64,000 bases of DNA from Mycobacterium numidiamassiliense (GTDB lineage: Bacteria; Actinomycetota; Actinomycetes; Mycobacteriales; Mycobacteriaceae). A model generated the notes under the pieces. That model searched no databases. It saw only the letters and a list, made by a program, of their open reading frames with translations, and had not been told where the DNA came from. The stretch covers positions 1,674,001 to 1,738,000 of the forward strand of contig NZ_FUEZ01000003.1 of assembly GCF_900157365.1 (NCBI RefSeq), read 5' to 3'. Numbering within the stretch: the stretch's first letter is position 1; each line of letters starts with the position of its first letter. Below are positions 62,921 to 64,000 of the stretch, one piece after another. A program made the translations under genes and the position numbers.

Positions 62921-62984
62921 CGAACGTTCGCTTTTGACATCACGCGTTGGTCGGCGCACGATAGAACGCGAACAATCATTCGCG
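62921..62984. promoter_or_regulatory. candidate operators between TetR and the decarboxylase-like gene
   Basis: CGAACGTTCG (62921-62930) is a perfect 10-bp palindrome. CGCGAACAATCATTCGCG (62967-62984) has perfect 6-bp arms (CGCGAA/TTCGCG). Both share the GCGAA/CGAA half-site. A TTGACA at 62934-62939 may be the -35 box of the plus-strand gene. Confidence 0.5.
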
Positions 62985-63009
62985 GAAATCTAGACGAAAG
63001 GCGGGAACG

Positions 63010-63579
63010 GTGACTGCTGGAGGCGATTTCGGTACGTTCGGACGGTTCGTGGAGACACCGGTCGGCGCGATGTCGCCGGAGATGAAAGACGCCTACGACT
63101 TCACCCTCGGGCTGCGGGGGTTGGTGCCGGGACCGCACAAGATCTGGCTTGCCAACCCCACGCTGTCGAAGACGATCGTGCCGACGGGGGCGTACTTTCA
63201 GCGTGAGTCGACGTTGACGAAATCCGAGATCGAGATCGCGACCAACATCGTCAACGGGCGGTGGCGCAGTCCTTACGCCAACTACGAACACGAGATCATC
63301 GGTGAGCGTGACGGACACCTTGATCCGCACCGTGTTGAGGCACTGATCTCTGGGTTGGCAACGTCCTTCGACGATCCACGCCAGCAGGTGGTCTATGAGC
63401 TTGCATCGACATTGGTCGCCCCGCGCATCGTGCCGCTGGGCCTGTACCGGCGCGCCAAGGAACTGCTCGGAGATGCGGGCATTGTCGACGTCACGGTGTT
63501 GCTGGGCTGGTTCACCATGGTGTGCATGACGCTGGGCGCCTTCGACGTGCCGGCCAACGCCGAGGGTTTGGACCAGTGA
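63010..63579 (+). CDS. carboxymuconolactone decarboxylase-like protein
   Basis: The 189-residue protein is of the CMD/AhpD-like fold: MSPEMKDAYDFTLGLRGLVPGPHKIWLANPTLSKTIVPTGAYF, then LTKSEIEIATNIVNGRWRSPYANYEHEIIGERDG, whose ExxxH part matches the usual proton-relay segment. The CxxC of AhpD is absent, so it is not a peroxidase of that type. It starts at GTG 63010, which has AAGGCGGG 5 bases upstream. The divergent TetR gene probably regulates it. Confidence 0.85.
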   Translation: MTAGGDFGTFGRFVETPVGAMSPEMKDAYDFTLGLRGLVPGPHKIWLANPTLSKTIVPTGAYFQRESTLTKSEIEIATNIVNGRWRSPYANYEHEIIGERDGHLDPHRVEALISGLATSFDDPRQQVVYELASTLVAPRIVPLGLYRRAKELLGDAGIVDVTVLLGWFTMVCMTLGAFDVPANAEGLDQ

Positions 63580-63785
63580 GCGCCACCAAAGACGGCCTGG
63601 GTGGTCGGCTGACGCTCACCGGATGGCCGAAGCACTGTCCACACCTCACCATGTCGATGACGACCTCAATCGGCGCTCCGCGCAAACATTTTGCGCCGCA
63701 GGCATTTTTGTGGTCGCCGGGCTGGCGGGCATCTATCACACCCGTGCGCGCCATTCCCACCGTTCTCGACATTCCCGCTCCCTGA
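63576..63785 (+). CDS. possible small ORF coupled to the decarboxylase-like gene
   Basis: This is a 69-residue frame from GTG 63576, whose GTGA overlaps the TGA stop of the preceding gene. It reads VSATKDGLGGRLTLTGWPKH onward. No family is recognised and the composition is only weakly coding. The overlap argues for coupling; otherwise 63580-63800 would be an ordinary spacer. Confidence 0.25.
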   Translation: MSATKDGLGGRLTLTGWPKHCPHLTMSMTTSIGAPRKHFAPQAFLWSPGWRASITPVRAIPTVLDIPAP

Positions 63786-63800
63786 TATCCGAGGATCATC

Positions 63801-64000
63801 ATGTCTCTTGCTCCGTTGCCCACCGTCACGCTGACTCCGGTGGCGCTCTTCCCGCAGTTTTACTTTCTGGAAAACCTCGCGGTGCGCGCCGACGGATCCA
63901 TCCTCGTCACCGCCGTCCTGCAGAAAGAACTCTGGTGGGTCCCGCCAGCAACGCCCGGTGCAGTCGTCGAGCCGGTCCTGGTGCACACCTTCGAGCACGG
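63801..64000 (+). CDS. SMP-30/gluconolactonase-like protein, 5' part only
   Basis: The first 66 codons are present and the gene runs off the window. It begins MSLAPLPTVTLTPVALFPQF and continues with LENLAVRADGSILVTAVLQKELWWVPP, typical of the first blade of an SMP-30-type six-bladed propeller. Such proteins hydrolyse lactones. The ATG at 63801 has GAGGA 5 bases upstream. It is in the same direction as the carboxymuconolactone-decarboxylase-like gene and could belong to the same catabolic operon. Confidence 0.7.
   Translation, partial: MSLAPLPTVTLTPVALFPQFYFLENLAVRADGSILVTAVLQKELWWVPPATPGAVVEPVLVHTFEH

Noticed and set aside
1..64000. CRISPR arrays, rRNA genes or prophage
   Set aside because: No regularly spaced direct repeats, no ribosomal RNA signatures and no phage structural or integrase genes were seen on either strand.

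Overview
The window is high-GC chromosomal DNA from a mycobacterium or a very close relative. This is inferred from the gene content: a PrrB-like sensor kinase, an Eis-family acetyltransferase, a PapA-type acyltransferase relic, two mycobacterial class I methyltransferases, a fused HadA/HadB-like dehydratase, a DUF4436 protein, and seven luciferase-like (LLM, FMN or F420) oxidoreductases. No 16S gene is present, so the species is not assigned.

Region 1 (about 1-12.5 kb) is a selenium and formate module. It contains selB, selA and the tRNA-Sec gene selC on the minus strand, selD diverging on the plus strand, and then a minus-strand formate dehydrogenase operon (NrfD-like membrane subunit, four-cluster ferredoxin subunit, catalytic subunit). 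The catalytic subunit is a genuine selenoprotein. An in-frame TGA (codon 194) is followed by a SECIS-like hairpin whose apical loop GGTCT is the one I recall from E. coli fdhF. The window therefore carries the tRNA, the three Sec proteins and a Sec-requiring client. A class I aldolase gene lies 42 bp upstream of fdhA. Two copies of an 80-bp palindromic repeat sit at 5.0 and 12.7 kb.

Region 2 (12.8-35.4 kb) is lipid, sulfur and redox metabolism. In order it holds a TetR/acyl-CoA dehydrogenase pair, three adjacent LLM monooxygenases plus SsuD (likely organosulfur scavenging), eis-like, hydrolases, a class III cyclase, a PapA-type gene broken by an amber codon, an MFS pump, a methyltransferase, a large Orn/Lys/Arg decarboxylase, another LLM enzyme and a DUF1684 protein.

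Region 3 (35.4-47.9 kb) is regulators with transporters and small enzymes. It includes an MFS pump behind a perfect 14-bp palindrome, a NUDIX protein, a hemerythrin, a methyltransferase, a TetR divergon with two matching operators controlling an unknown protein and an FAD monooxygenase, a LysR/MFS divergon, and small proteins.

Region 4 (48-55.9 kb) is signalling. A 1376-residue protein fuses sensor domains, a histidine kinase, a receiver, a PP2C phosphatase and an RsbW-like kinase, and it is coupled to a STAS anti-anti-sigma protein. Nearby is a membrane protein followed by a transmembrane serine/threonine kinase homologue that has lost its catalytic residues.

Region 5 (56-64 kb) has a fused HadAB-type dehydratase, a MarR divergon, an MFS transporter, a small zinc-ribbon protein, a secreted NlpC/P60-like protein, a membrane protein, a TetR/carboxymuconolactone-decarboxylase divergon, and the start of an SMP-30-like gene cut by the window edge. 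I saw no CRISPR array, no rRNA, no intact insertion sequence and no convincing intrinsic terminator.
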